Assembly: GCA_026391075.1 (NCBI GenBank)
Contig: JAPLES010000006.1
Location: 20,173 to 84,172, forward strand
Reading direction: 5' to 3'
Origin: Bacteroidota bacterium
Lineage (GTDB): Bacteria > Bacteroidota > Bacteroidia > Chitinophagales > LD1
Length of the DNA: 64,000 nucleotides
Part shown: piece after piece, positions 43,301-51,460 of the stretch
How the letters are laid out: the number at the start of each line of letters is the position of its first letter
Position numbering within the stretch: the first letter of the stretch is position 1
The notes under the pieces: model-generated
Told to the model about the DNA's origin: nothing
Database searches by the model: none
The model's input: only the letters and a program-made list of their open reading frames with translations
Translations under genes and position numbers: made by a program

Positions 43301-46300
43301 TTCTTACCTGCCGGACCACCAAATTATGTGGTTACTTGGTTCCAAGGTGGTAATCCTATTGGAACAGGCGATTCAATTCAAGTTTGTCCTTCTGCAAATA
43401 CAACGTATGGAGTGCAGGCTGTTTATACCAATTGTAATGGTGCGCAAGTTACCCTTACCGATACTGTAAATGTTACTATTTCGGGAGGAAGTGGAATAAC
43501 AATTCAAGAAGATTCAATTCATCAGGTTACTTGTTATAATGGGAATGACGGAGCTGTTTATGCTTCATACGATGCACAGGGGCAACCGGTAAGTTCTTTG
43601 GGATGGAGTCCTGGAGGAGCAGGTCAAACTTCATTGACAGGTCTTCCACCAGGCACTTATATTTTTACAGTAACTACTGCGAATGGATGTACCTCTTCAG
43701 ATACTGTTACTCTTGTTAACCCCGCACCATTTACTGTTAATGTGCCTGACACAACGCTTAACTCTTGTTCAGGAAACGTAAATGATGCTTCACTAACTGC
43801 TACTACTACAGGAGGAACCCCAAATTTTGTTTTTGATTGGAGTAACGGCCAACAGACGGCCACCATCACAGGACTTTCTGCCGGCACATACACAGTTACG
43901 GTTACCGATTCTCTTGGTTGCACAGCAACAGATGCCGGAACTGTAATTGTAAATTCAAATGCACCAACCTTAAACGGAGCAATTACCAATGCTGTTTGCA
44001 GCGCTAACAACGGAACCATCGTTGTAAGTTTGAATGGTGGAACAAACCCTATTACTTATAACTGGACAAATGGTTTACCTAGTAGTGATACTGCCAGTGG
44101 TTTAGCACCGGGAACATATTCTGTTACGGCAACTGATGTAAACGGATGTTCGGCAACGGCTTCTTATACTGTTGGGCAAACAAATCCAGTTTCATTCGGC
44201 ACGCCAACTATAACACCTGCAAGTTGCGGACAAAGCAACGGAAGTATTACAGTAGTTTTAAATGGAGCAACAGAACCTATTACTTATACCTGGACCAGTG
44301 GTTTGCCAGATACAGCGAGTGTGAGTGGTTTGAATGCCGGTTCTTATTCTGTTACTGCGGTTGATGCCAATGGATGTTCGGCAACTGCTGCTTACTCTGT
44401 AAATCCTTCTTCAACCTTAACCATTGATAGTTCTACTGTGAGCCCTGTTACTTGTACCGGTTTAGGCTCAATAGCAGTTTACACAAGTGGAGGAAGTGGA
44501 ACATATACTTATACCTGGACTGGTGGTTTAACCGGAAATCCAGCAACTGGAGTTGTGGCCGGAAGCTATACTGTAACAGTTACTGACCAAGGTGGTTGCA
44601 GTGCAAGTGCATATTATATAGTAGGAAATACCCCTTGCGGAGATTGTCCTGCGGTAGCTACTAACAACAACGTAGATTTAGAATGCGGAGAAACTTGCAC
44701 CACACTTCATGCAAGTGCAGTGGCAGGCGCGCAAACTACAGCATACACAGTTGCTCCTATTCCTTACAACCCACCACAACCTTTCAATGTGGGTACACCA
44801 ATTCTTGTAAGTATTGATGATACTTGGTCCAATACGATTAACCTGCCATTCAATTTCTGCTTCTTCGGAACTACGAATAACCAATTAGTAGTTGGTTCAA
44901 ATGGAGTTGTGTCTTTTGATGTAACAAATGCAGGTAATGTAAATAGCTGGCAAATTCCAGGACCAATACCATCTCCAAATCCTGGAGACTTAACTAATTG
45001 TATCATGGGACCATGGCATGATATGGATCCTACCAATCAGGGAGCAATCTACTATTCTATTGGAGGAGCATATCCTTGCCGTTCATTTACGGTATCGTGG
45101 TATGAGGTGCCAATGTATGGTGACCCAAATAGCGTTTCGAGTTCAATTTGCCCTGACCCATTATTTGAAGTTCAACAAATTGTTCTTTACGAAACAACAA
45201 ACACGATTGATGTTTATATTCAACAAAAAGATGTTTGCGGAGGATGGAACGGAGGTTTAGCAATTGAGGGTATTCAAAATGCAGCCGGCACAATTGCCTA
45301 TACCGTACCGGGTAGAAATGCCACCCAATGGACTGCACAAAATGATGCATGGAGATTTGCTCCGGCAGGCGCACCTAACTATGTCATCAATTGGTATCAG
45401 TATGGTGTTTTAGTAGGTAGCGGAGATAGTATTCAGGTTTGCCCAGACTCTACTTCTACTTATAATGTTGACGCGATTTATACCAATTGCGACAACTCAA
45501 CTATAACGGTTAGTGACTCGGTGCGAGTCAACGTATCGGGTGTGCTTACCGCGCAGGTCGATTCAGTAATAAACGTAAGTTGCTTTGGCGGAAACAATGG
45601 AGCGGTGTATGCATCGTTCATTAGCAGCGGAGGAAATCTTTCTTACGGATGGAGCCCCGGGGGAAGTGGTTCTACTTCAATGACAAACTTGAGTGCAGGC
45701 ACGTACGTGTTTTCTATTACAAACGGAAACGGATGTACCATCATAGATACTGCAGTAGTAACCGAACCAAATCAATTGGTAGTTACTGTTCCTGATACTA
45801 CAGCCTATAATTGTGTGCCGGGTGGTTCAATAACTGCAACCTTGAACACAACGGTTAGTGGCGGAACATCTGGCTATAGTTATAGTTGGGGAGGAGGACA
45901 AATTACTTCTTCTATTTCGATAACGAGTGTAGGAACATATAACGTGACGGTAACCGATACCTTAGGCTGTACTGCTACAGATGCTTCAACGGTAAGTTTG
46001 ATTATTGCTTCGCCAACATTTAATAACCCGATACTAACAGATGTTAGCTGCAACAGGGGAAGCAACGGAAGTATTATTGTAAGCACAAGTCAATCTACAC
46101 CACCAATTATTTATACTTGGTCGGGGGGAGTTTCCACTAACGATACCGCGAGCGGGTTAGCCGCAGGAAACTATAGCGTAACTGCTGTAGATGCTAACGG
46201 ATGTTCGGTAACAGCTACATATGATATTAATGAACCACTGCCAATTATTATTGATTCACCTGCTGTAATTACACAGGCAACTTGTACGCTTGGTGGTTCG

Positions 46301-48427
46301 GTTACGGTAACTGTAAGCGGAGGAACAGGAACATTAACTCTTGGTTGGTCGAATGGAGATACAGGAAACACAGCAGATAGTTTAGCTGCGGGTTCTTATA
46401 CCTTAACAGTAACCGATGCAAACGGATGTAGCGTTACAGCCACATACACTGTACCAGTAGCACCAGGCACGGTTCAATTCGGTGCTCCTATAATTGTGAA
46501 TGCAAGCTGTGCGGGTAATGATGGAAGCATAACGGCAAGTGCCAGTGGCGGAAACGGAACTATAACTTTCAATTGGGGAGGAGGTATTACGGGTCCTGTT
46601 AGAACTGGATTGAGTGCGGGAACTTATTCAGTAACGATTACCGATCAGGATGCTTGTTCTGCTTCTACTACTTATATTGTTACAGGAGGTTCACCAATTA
46701 CGATTGATTCGGTTCTTGCCACACAAGCAAGTTGCGCGCAGGGTGGAACGCTTACTGTAGTAACTGTAGGTGGTGGTCAAACTCCACTTGTTATTACATG
46801 GAGCAATGGCGATACCGGTGCAACAGCCGACAGTCTTTCGGCAGGCGCATATACAGTAACGGTAACAGATAATGCCGGTTGCAGTGTGAGCGGAACTTAC
46901 AACGTAACAGGTGCTGCAGGGGTAATTCTATTTGGTAATCCGGTGATTGCAAATGTTACTTGCCATGGAGGAACAAACGGAAGTATTACCGTTTCTACTT
47001 CGGGTGGAAGCGGAGTGATTCATTATCAGTGGAGCACTAGCGCAACTGATACTTTTGCATCGGTTACACCGCTTGGCGCTGGAACTTATTCGGTAACGGC
47101 CAATGATAATTCGGGTTGCTCGGCTAGTGCAGTTTATACAATTACGGAACCTGCTACTGCCTTGAGTGCAGTGGTTACGGCTACACAGTTAATGTGTTTT
47201 GGTGATACAGTAGGAAGTGCGTTTGTAACAGCAGCAGGCGGAACACCTGGTTATACTTACCACTGGAATACGGGTTCTGATATTATCAGTGTTTCGAATC
47301 AGCCGGTAGGAATTGTAGTGGTAACTGTAACAGATGCTAACAACTGTTCGATGAGCACAACTGGATTTATTGACCAGGCTTCGGATTACTATACTTCGAC
47401 TATTGTTTTCCAACCGAACTGCGGAAACATTGGTTTTGGAACAGTGCAAATTGGACCTAAAATAATTGGTGCAGGTGTTGGTCACGGTCCTTATTCGTTG
47501 ACGGTAGTTGGTGTAGGAACAGCAACATTTCCCGCTATAGATAGCGTAGCTACTTTCCCTGATTTGGCAAGCGGCACATACGCATTTACAATTACTGATT
47601 CAATAGGCTGTGTGCGCACAGGAACCTTTGATGTGAACGCAGGTGTAGCCACAGATAGTCTTGCTGTATCTACTGATTCAACCACTTGTTTCGGGGACCA
47701 GTTTAATGATGGAAGCATTACTGTTTCGGCATTGAGCAGTGCCAATGCACCATATACTTATTCGTTTGACGGTGGCTTAAGCTTTGGCACCGACAGCGTT
47801 TGGACGAACGTAGCGGCAGGCACTTATACGGTTTACACCCGTAACGGATTTGGTTGCCTCGATTCGATAACGGCAACCGTTGAACAACCGGCTCAGGTTT
47901 CGGTTTACGCTAATCCTGATACGATTCTTACTGCACCGGGTGTAAGTAATACCGCGGTGGTAGTAGCTACTAACTTTGTGAATCCGGTTTACACCTGGAC
48001 TCCGGTGGAAGGATTATCGGGTATTGATTCGCCTTCTACTACCATTACAGTGAACGCTAACAGCGTGTTCTACGTTTATGTAAGCGAAAGTGCCAATGCA
48101 CATTGCGGAGCGTTTGACTCCGTAGTGGTAATTGTTTCGGGAGTGTTTAGAATGCCGAATGCTTTTACTCCAAACGGTGACGGACATAACGATTTCTTTA
48201 GCCCGATAAGATTAGGACCTTCTGTTAGTCTGAAGGAGTTTAGAATTTATAACCGTTGGGGTGAGTTAGTGCATAGCGCTGCTGAGCCTTGGGATGGTAA
48301 ACTAAACGGCAAAGAGCAACCTGCGGGAACATTCGTGTATTATTTAATTGCATCGGTGCCCGATGAGCAACATCCGGGTGGATTTAAAGATGAGAAACAA
48401 GAAGGTGCATTCTCATTGTTGAGATAA
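40364..48427 (+). CDS. Giant secreted adhesin-like protein with SprB repeats and gliding-type T9SS C-terminal domain
   Basis: 2687 residues. Signal peptide ending YYSAQVSAQ. A module of about 210 residues occurs three times, at about 52-265, 776-982 and 1452-1665 (AYTVAPI...NLPFHFCFFGANYNNIIIGSNGVVGFNT, IMGAWQDLDPT, YVPGRNATQWTA), with nidogen-like features. Between and after them lie many SprB-type repeats (GTYTVTVTDANGCTA, SGGSG-rich). The C-terminus, about 2600-2687, is the gliding motility-associated C-terminal domain (FRMPNAFTPNGDGHNDFFSPI; EFRIYNRWGELVH; EPWDGKLNGKEQPAGTFVYYL), directing T9SS export. It should be a long fibrous cell-surface protein used in adhesion or gliding, as SprB is in Flavobacterium. 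The internal repeats are nearly identical at the DNA level in places, so copy number may vary or be misassembled. Confidence 0.88.
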   Translation: MKNFLRVSLLLFCALYYSAQVSAQPGCPAVNAGADVNIPCGQSCTTLTASAFSAAQTTAYTVAPITYAPPFPYNAGNAILVNTDDVWSSVINLPFHFCFFGANYNNIIIGSNGVVGFNTANAGAFNNWQINGAVPANAQADLRNTIMGAWQDLDPTYQGQVFYQVSGTAPCRTFEVSWYRVPLYGDANSVSTTQCNTPHFLTQQIVIYETTNAIEVYINNKVLCTGWNGGLAVEGIVNAAGTVAYTVPGRNATQWTATNDAYRFTPAGAPNYSIAWFDGLTQIGTGNSISVCPPSSRSYTANATYTDCDNSTVVVTDNIFVGVSGLTVQTDSIHPILCYGGTGDIYASFNSTGSAVLSYGWTPGGTPNSTSITGVTAGTYIFSVTDATNCTKYDTVTLTQPTQLVVNVPDTTITACAGGNIGELTANVSGGTGAYTFVWNTGPITQTLSNIGAGAYTVTVTDANGCTGTAVGNVIINTTTITFDPPQIVDANCGSATGSITVSSTGGTGSITYSWSGGLPNGSTVSGLPAGTYDVTATDANGCTATASYTVNQTGGISFGTPVITDAACGNDGSIVVTVNGGTAPIDFTWSGGLPNNDTVSVSVAGTYDVTATDANGCTATASYTVNQSAGISFGTPQITDLTCSSVGSIIVSVNGGTAPIDFNWSGGLPNNDTVSVSTAGTYSVTATDANGCTASASYVVNQISSLVIDSANVVSVSCGGTGSVTIYVSGGSGALTYTWSNGQGGSTLNVTTPGTYSVTVVDQSGCSAGAATTSYTVAQIPYNPTSAYNVGTPILVNIDDRWSNVINLPFGFCFFGSAYNSLIVGSNGVVSFNTANANGFNSWNIPGPIPALAPADMRNSIMGPWHDMDPTNQGFIYYNIIGTYPCRKFVVSWYQVPMFGDPNSVSTTHCPNPLFEVQQIVLYETTNAIQVYIQQKDACTGWNSGLAIEGIQNAAGNLAYTVPGRNATVWTAQNDAWTFLPAGPPNYVVTWFQGGNPIGTGDSIQVCPSANTTYGVQAVYTNCNGAQVTLTDTVNVTISGGSGITIQEDSIHQVTCYNGNDGAVYASYDAQGQPVSSLGWSPGGAGQTSLTGLPPGTYIFTVTTANGCTSSDTVTLVNPAPFTVNVPDTTLNSCSGNVNDASLTATTTGGTPNFVFDWSNGQQTATITGLSAGTYTVTVTDSLGCTATDAGTVIVNSNAPTLNGAITNAVCSANNGTIVVSLNGGTNPITYNWTNGLPSSDTASGLAPGTYSVTATDVNGCSATASYTVGQTNPVSFGTPTITPASCGQSNGSITVVLNGATEPITYTWTSGLPDTASVSGLNAGSYSVTAVDANGCSATAAYSVNPSSTLTIDSSTVSPVTCTGLGSIAVYTSGGSGTYTYTWTGGLTGNPATGVVAGSYTVTVTDQGGCSASAYYIVGNTPCGDCPAVATNNNVDLECGETCTTLHASAVAGAQTTAYTVAPIPYNPPQPFNVGTPILVSIDDTWSNTINLPFNFCFFGTTNNQLVVGSNGVVSFDVTNAGNVNSWQIPGPIPSPNPGDLTNCIMGPWHDMDPTNQGAIYYSIGGAYPCRSFTVSWYEVPMYGDPNSVSSSICPDPLFEVQQIVLYETTNTIDVYIQQKDVCGGWNGGLAIEGIQNAAGTIAYTVPGRNATQWTAQNDAWRFAPAGAPNYVINWYQYGVLVGSGDSIQVCPDSTSTYNVDAIYTNCDNSTITVSDSVRVNVSGVLTAQVDSVINVSCFGGNNGAVYASFISSGGNLSYGWSPGGSGSTSMTNLSAGTYVFSITNGNGCTIIDTAVVTEPNQLVVTVPDTTAYNCVPGGSITATLNTTVSGGTSGYSYSWGGGQITSSISITSVGTYNVTVTDTLGCTATDASTVSLIIASPTFNNPILTDVSCNRGSNGSIIVSTSQSTPPIIYTWSGGVSTNDTASGLAAGNYSVTAVDANGCSVTATYDINEPLPIIIDSPAVITQATCTLGGSVTVTVSGGTGTLTLGWSNGDTGNTADSLAAGSYTLTVTDANGCSVTATYTVPVAPGTVQFGAPIIVNASCAGNDGSITASASGGNGTITFNWGGGITGPVRTGLSAGTYSVTITDQDACSASTTYIVTGGSPITIDSVLATQASCAQGGTLTVVTVGGGQTPLVITWSNGDTGATADSLSAGAYTVTVTDNAGCSVSGTYNVTGAAGVILFGNPVIANVTCHGGTNGSITVSTSGGSGVIHYQWSTSATDTFASVTPLGAGTYSVTANDNSGCSASAVYTITEPATALSAVVTATQLMCFGDTVGSAFVTAAGGTPGYTYHWNTGSDIISVSNQPVGIVVVTVTDANNCSMSTTGFIDQASDYYTSTIVFQPNCGNIGFGTVQIGPKIIGAGVGHGPYSLTVVGVGTATFPAIDSVATFPDLASGTYAFTITDSIGCVRTGTFDVNAGVATDSLAVSTDSTTCFGDQFNDGSITVSALSSANAPYTYSFDGGLSFGTDSVWTNVAAGTYTVYTRNGFGCLDSITATVEQPAQVSVYANPDTILTAPGVSNTAVVVATNFVNPVYTWTPVEGLSGIDSPSTTITVNANSVFYVYVSESANAHCGAFDSVVVIVSGVFRMPNAFTPNGDGHNDFFSPIRLGPSVSLKEFRIYNRWGELVHSAAEPWDGKLNGKEQPAGTFVYYLIASVPDEQHPGGFKDEKQEGAFSLLR

Positions 48428-48438
48428 AACTTTCTTAG

Positions 48439-48471
48439 AAACCTTATAGGTTTTTAAATCCTATAAGGTTT
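48439..48471 (+). terminator. Hairpin after the giant gene
   Basis: AAACCTTATAGG (48439-48450) pairs perfectly with 48460-48471 around a 9-bp T/A-rich loop. It is followed by a second hairpin. Confidence 0.6.
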
Positions 48472-48473
48472 AA

Positions 48474-48513
48474 AATAACAAGAGCCAACTGAAATTTTCG
48501 GTTGGCTCTTTTT
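48474..48513 (+). terminator. Terminator repeat, copy 1 (AGAGCCAAC stem)
   Basis: AGAGCCAAC (48481-48489) pairs with GTTGGCTCT (48501-48509), followed by six T. The whole block of about 40 bp, including seven bases before the stem, recurs at 48837-48876 after the next gene. Confidence 0.85.
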
Positions 48514-48541
48514 TGTTTACTGCATAACAGGTTTATATTTG
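48512..48541 (+). promoter_or_regulatory. Promoter of the 48563 gene, overlapping the terminator T-run
   Basis: TTTG (48512-48515) in the T-run of the terminator, 18 bp, TATATTTG (48534-48541): consensus match. ATG is at 48563. Confidence 0.55.
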
Positions 48542-48562
48542 GGGGAGCAAAAAGCAAAAGTT

Positions 48563-48820
48563 ATGTCGGCATTAGAGTTACAGGTTTATGAACTTTTCAA
48601 AAAACGTTTTAGCGAAGATGAAGCGAAAACTGTAATACAGTATTTTGAATCTAAAACGGAAGAAAAAATACAGCAAAAGAAAGATTTGTTTCTCACCAAA
48701 GACGACAAGGTAGATTTGATTGATAGAATAAATAAATCAAAAGTAGAGACCATTATATGGATAGTTGGCACTGGTGTAGTGCAATTCACTTTATCTATTT
48801 TAGCGAAGAAGTTCCTATAG
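48563..48820 (+). CDS. Small coiled-coil membrane protein, DUF1640-like
   Basis: 85 residues from ATG 48563. The N-terminal part (LELQVYELFKKRFSEDEAKTVIQYFESKTEEKI) and the charged middle fit the DUF1640/CCDC90 type layout (helical, heptad-like), followed by one membrane segment near the end (TIIWIVGTGVVQFTLSIL) and a basic tail. DUF1640 members are often found near toxins or prophages and lack an agreed function in bacteria. It has its own promoter and is bounded on both sides by the same terminator sequence (48474-48513 and 48837-48876). The match to DUF1640 is by layout only. Confidence 0.55.
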   Translation: MSALELQVYELFKKRFSEDEAKTVIQYFESKTEEKIQQKKDLFLTKDDKVDLIDRINKSKVETIIWIVGTGVVQFTLSILAKKFL

Positions 48821-48836
48821 AAAAGCACTTGCCGAT

Positions 48837-48876
48837 AATAACAAGAGCCAACTGAAATTTTCGGTTGGCTCTTTTT
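48837..48876 (+). terminator. Terminator repeat, copy 2
   Basis: Stem 48844-48852 with 48864-48872, then T-run. About 40 bp identical to copy 1 (48474-48513). Confidence 0.85.
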
Positions 48877-48902
48877 GTTTTTACCCACCCCAACTTCGCG
48901 TG

Positions 48903-48975
48903 CGCCTGCCTGCGGTAGGCAGGCGAAGTCGCCCCTCCCTTTGGAAAGGGAGGGGAACGTCCCGCTACGCGGGAC
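48903..48975. repeat. Cluster of three perfect palindromes
   Basis: 48903-48925 (CGCCTGCCT arms), 48932-48955 (CCCCTCCCTTT arms, 11 bp) and 48959-48975 (GTCCCGC arms). The region 48877-49216 contains no gene: these palindromes, A/T-rich spacers, the G-tract and one more palindrome are what it holds. Confidence 0.75.
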
Positions 48976-49116
48976 AAGCGGAGTGTAAAAAAACTTCCCC
49001 CAAATTTCTTTCTTCAAATTTTTATTTTTTCTTTTGTGTAACACACATAGAGAAATGAATTTTTCTTCCTCACTTATAACTGCTGATTCTTCACTCTTCT
49101 TACTGCAATTAAAGCA

Positions 49117-49130
49117 GGGGGGGGGGGGGG
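49117..49130. repeat. Poly-G tract of 14
   Basis: Fourteen consecutive G in a non-coding region. Such tracts are known slippage sites and can also be assembly artefacts. Confidence 0.8.
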
Positions 49131-49136
49131 TACCGC

Positions 49137-49159
49137 GCCTGCCTGTCCGGTAGGCAGGC
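49137..49159. repeat. Palindrome GCCTGCCT, second copy of the 48903 family
   Basis: GCCTGCCT (49137-49144) and AGGCAGGC (49152-49159) around a 7-bp loop; the arms match the palindrome at 48903-48925. Confidence 0.7.
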
Positions 49160-49216
49160 TTTCAATCTAAGTTCTAAATCAGTATTTCAAAATACTTTCT
49201 ACCCATTAATTTTCTG

Positions 49217-49467
49217 CAACACCGCAAGCAGAAAAAATTCGGTGCTGTTTTATACCTGCAAGACTACCAGCAGAAAAAAGTTAGCCCCCTTACAAGGTTG
49301 CAATACCACCAGCAGAAAAAAGTTAGCCCCCTTACAAGGTTGCAAGACCATCAGCCGAAAAAAGTTGACCCCCTTACAGGGTTGCAAGACCATCAGCAGA
49401 AAAAAGTTAGACCCCTTACAAGGTTGTAAATCCATCAACTTAAAAAAGTTGTCCCCCTTACAGCCCC
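49217..49467. repeat. Tandem array of six 42-bp units
   Basis: Units of 42 bp at 49217 (degenerate), 49259, 49301, 49343, 49385 and 49427 (degenerate, partial). The core is GCAGAAAAAAGTTAGCCCCC at a fixed offset, with CTTACAAGGTTGC at the end of each unit. Both strands are open over the array because 42 is a multiple of three, giving 14-residue repeats in short ORFs (49242-49505 plus, 49250-49486 minus); no start signal supports either. It lies about 40 bp upstream of the 49510 gene. Confidence 0.9.
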
Positions 49468-49509
49468 AAAACCACGTTTTTTTCATTAATAACCATAAAA
49501 ATTAAGCGT

Positions 49510-50706
49510 ATGCCAACCAGAAGACTTCCCAATTCTGCCACCAGCCGCATTAAAGCAATGCGCACAGGCAAAGAACGAAAAGATGCAATACCCGCACCTT
49601 TAGTTATTCCTTATTCAGCGGGTACCATTACCAAACTCGATGTGTTTTACCCCGCCTACAAGCTAAAGGTAGAAGCCATGGAAAATGCGTTGCAGGCACA
49701 AACCAATGTAAGCGGTACGGTGCGCGACAATCGCCAAATGGCCGAGTGGCTCATCAGCGATTTTTTCAGCAACCTCCAAAGCGCGGTGCGCAGAAAACTA
49801 TTTAACGCATCGGTGCGCACCTTTTACGGGCTTGCCGTAAGCGATGCAAAAATTCCGGTGCTCAACAGCGAAGCCGATATTAGTTTTTGGGGCGATAAAG
49901 CCGCTACGGGCGAAGCCGCTCGCATAGCGGCTGGCGGTGTGGCTATTACTTTTCCGGCAATAGCCGAAGTAACTGCTGCGGTAACTAATTTCAAAAACCC
50001 AAACATGGCACAGGCTGCCGCCAAAGAAGCCTATGATGCTGCGCAGGAAGCCGTAGAAGCAGACCATGCCGATGCTGATAAACTGGTTTTAAAAATGTGG
50101 AACGAAACCGAAGCCGCATTTGATGAAGGCAACAAATCGAGCATGAGGCGCAAGGCGCGCGAATGGGGAGTGGTGTATGTGCCTACACCTGGCGAGGCAC
50201 TAAGCCCCGATGATTTTTCTATTACCGGTAAGATAACCGACAGTGTAACGGGTACGCCAGTAGGCGATGCAGTGGTATTGATTGTTGAAAGCAATACCAT
50301 TGAAACTACCGATTGCCACGGCAACTTTTATATACCGGTACAAACACCCGGAACCTATACCATTAAAGTATTTAAGAATGGTTACCGCAATAAAAATGTT
50401 AGTGGAGTTTCGGTGGTGGCGGGTGAAATTGCGGTGGTTAATATTCAGGTTACACCCGGTGTAAACACAGGAACAGTAAAAGGTAAAGTGCTGCAGGGCA
50501 TTAACACTGCACAGGCAACTATAACCGTAGAAGGCACTGCGCTTTCTACTACTACTGACCCTATGGGTACTTACGAATTAACCAATGTGCCCGAAGGTAA
50601 CCACAACATTAAAGCAACCTTGATTTCGAACCCTGCTATTTTTCAAACGCTGCCAACTAACGTTGCTGCCGATGATGTAACAACGGTAGATTTTAATTTG
50701 CCGTAA
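49510..50706 (+). CDS. Protein with two carboxypeptidase-regulatory-like (CNA-B type) domains
   Basis: 398 residues, no signal peptide. Residues 1-230 are Ala-rich and helical (AEWLISDFFSNLQSAVRRKLFNASVRTFYGLAV, AAAKEAYDAAQEAVEADHADADKL) and unrecognised. Two carboxypeptidase-regulatory-like Ig folds follow at about 236-316 (FSITGKITDSVTGTPVGDAVVLIVE...TDCHGNFYIPVQTPGTYTIKV) and 322-398 (GTVKGKVLQGINTAQATITVEG...YELTNVPEGNHNIKATL). GC seems higher than in the neighbours and the 42-bp array is just upstream, hinting at transfer. Cytosolic location is odd for such domains. No function is proposed. Confidence 0.7.
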   Translation: MPTRRLPNSATSRIKAMRTGKERKDAIPAPLVIPYSAGTITKLDVFYPAYKLKVEAMENALQAQTNVSGTVRDNRQMAEWLISDFFSNLQSAVRRKLFNASVRTFYGLAVSDAKIPVLNSEADISFWGDKAATGEAARIAAGGVAITFPAIAEVTAAVTNFKNPNMAQAAAKEAYDAAQEAVEADHADADKLVLKMWNETEAAFDEGNKSSMRRKAREWGVVYVPTPGEALSPDDFSITGKITDSVTGTPVGDAVVLIVESNTIETTDCHGNFYIPVQTPGTYTIKVFKNGYRNKNVSGVSVVAGEIAVVNIQVTPGVNTGTVKGKVLQGINTAQATITVEGTALSTTTDPMGTYELTNVPEGNHNIKATLISNPAIFQTLPTNVAADDVTTVDFNLP

Positions 50707-50713
50707 ATTTTAC

Positions 50714-50775
50714 AGACTTCCGAAGTTGTAAAAAACTGCGGAAGTCTTTTTTTAGAGAGAAAGTTTATTTTTAAA
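50714..50775 (+). terminator. Terminator repeat B, copy 1
   Basis: AGACTTCCG (50714-50722) pairs with CGGAAGTCT (50739-50747), then a T-run and AAAGTTTATTTTTAA. The right half and tail recur after the next gene (51461-51515). Confidence 0.75.
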
Positions 50776-50794
50776 AATCAAAACCAAAAGCAAA

Positions 50795-51451
50795 ATGAAA
50801 AACAACAAAACAATTTTATGCAGTGCAATAGTTATTGCCTTGCTTATGGCTGCTCTTTTCAGTGGCTGTAAAAAAACAGACAGCCCCGTGGCGGCAATAG
50901 TTATTGAAGGGCTTGGTTTTAATACCACCTCCGATGCCTATTTTTCTACCGATGGCAGTATGACCAAAGCGGTAAGTGAAGCAGAAGCTATGCCTATTGC
51001 TGCTAAAATTGATTTCCACTACATCTTTTATTTTTCTGATGACGAACCCGGTTTTATTGACCCCGTTGCCTGTTTGCAGCATTGGTATTGGGACGATTAC
51101 TATACCGCATGGTCAAGCACCTGTGCCGAAACCCGTTTCTATACTACTACCCTTACAAAAGCACAGTTTGATGCTGCAAAAACCGACCAAAGCAAAATTG
51201 GTGAATATTTAAACGATGCCGCAAACGGAACGCTGGCACCTCATGCTATTTTCCCCGCGGGCTCCTGCATTGGCGGCAGAGTATCTTCGAGCCCCGCCTC
51301 AGTCACTTTGGCAAAAGGTAAAATATTCGGTTTTAAAAACACCACCACAGGTAAAAGAGGTCTTCTTTATATTAGAACAGACCAGGGTTCGTACTGGCCT
51401 GTGCCTGTAACCGGAAACGGAACACGAGTGGATATTATTCGCGAGAAATAG
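50795..51451 (+). CDS. Lipoprotein of unknown function
   Basis: 218 residues. Leader with lipobox LFSGC and KKTDS after it. The body is rich in aromatic residues and Cys (FIDPVACLQHWYWDDYYTAWSSTCAETRFY) and ends GKRGLLYIRTDQGSYWPVPVTGNGTRVDIIREK. No family recognised. It lies between two copies of a terminator repeat and does not share a transcript with neighbours on sequence grounds. Confidence 0.7.
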   Translation: MKNNKTILCSAIVIALLMAALFSGCKKTDSPVAAIVIEGLGFNTTSDAYFSTDGSMTKAVSEAEAMPIAAKIDFHYIFYFSDDEPGFIDPVACLQHWYWDDYYTAWSSTCAETRFYTTTLTKAQFDAAKTDQSKIGEYLNDAANGTLAPHAIFPAGSCIGGRVSSSPASVTLAKGKIFGFKNTTTGKRGLLYIRTDQGSYWPVPVTGNGTRVDIIREK

Positions 51452-51460
51452 AAGTATACG

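Noticed and set aside
48903-48975. tRNA or structured RNA gene in the palindrome cluster
   Set aside because: The three stems are separate perfect palindromes with tiny loops and no cloverleaf or anticodon arrangement.
49217-49467. 42-bp array as a CRISPR array
   Set aside because: There are no unique spacers; the whole unit is repeated, and no cas genes are present.
49242-49505. Open frame of 87 codons through the 42-bp array, with 14-residue repeats (and the minus-strand frame 49250-49486)
   Set aside because: Both strands are open only because the unit is a multiple of three without stops. No promoter or leader, start at GTG inside the repeats, and no family. Treated as DNA repeat.
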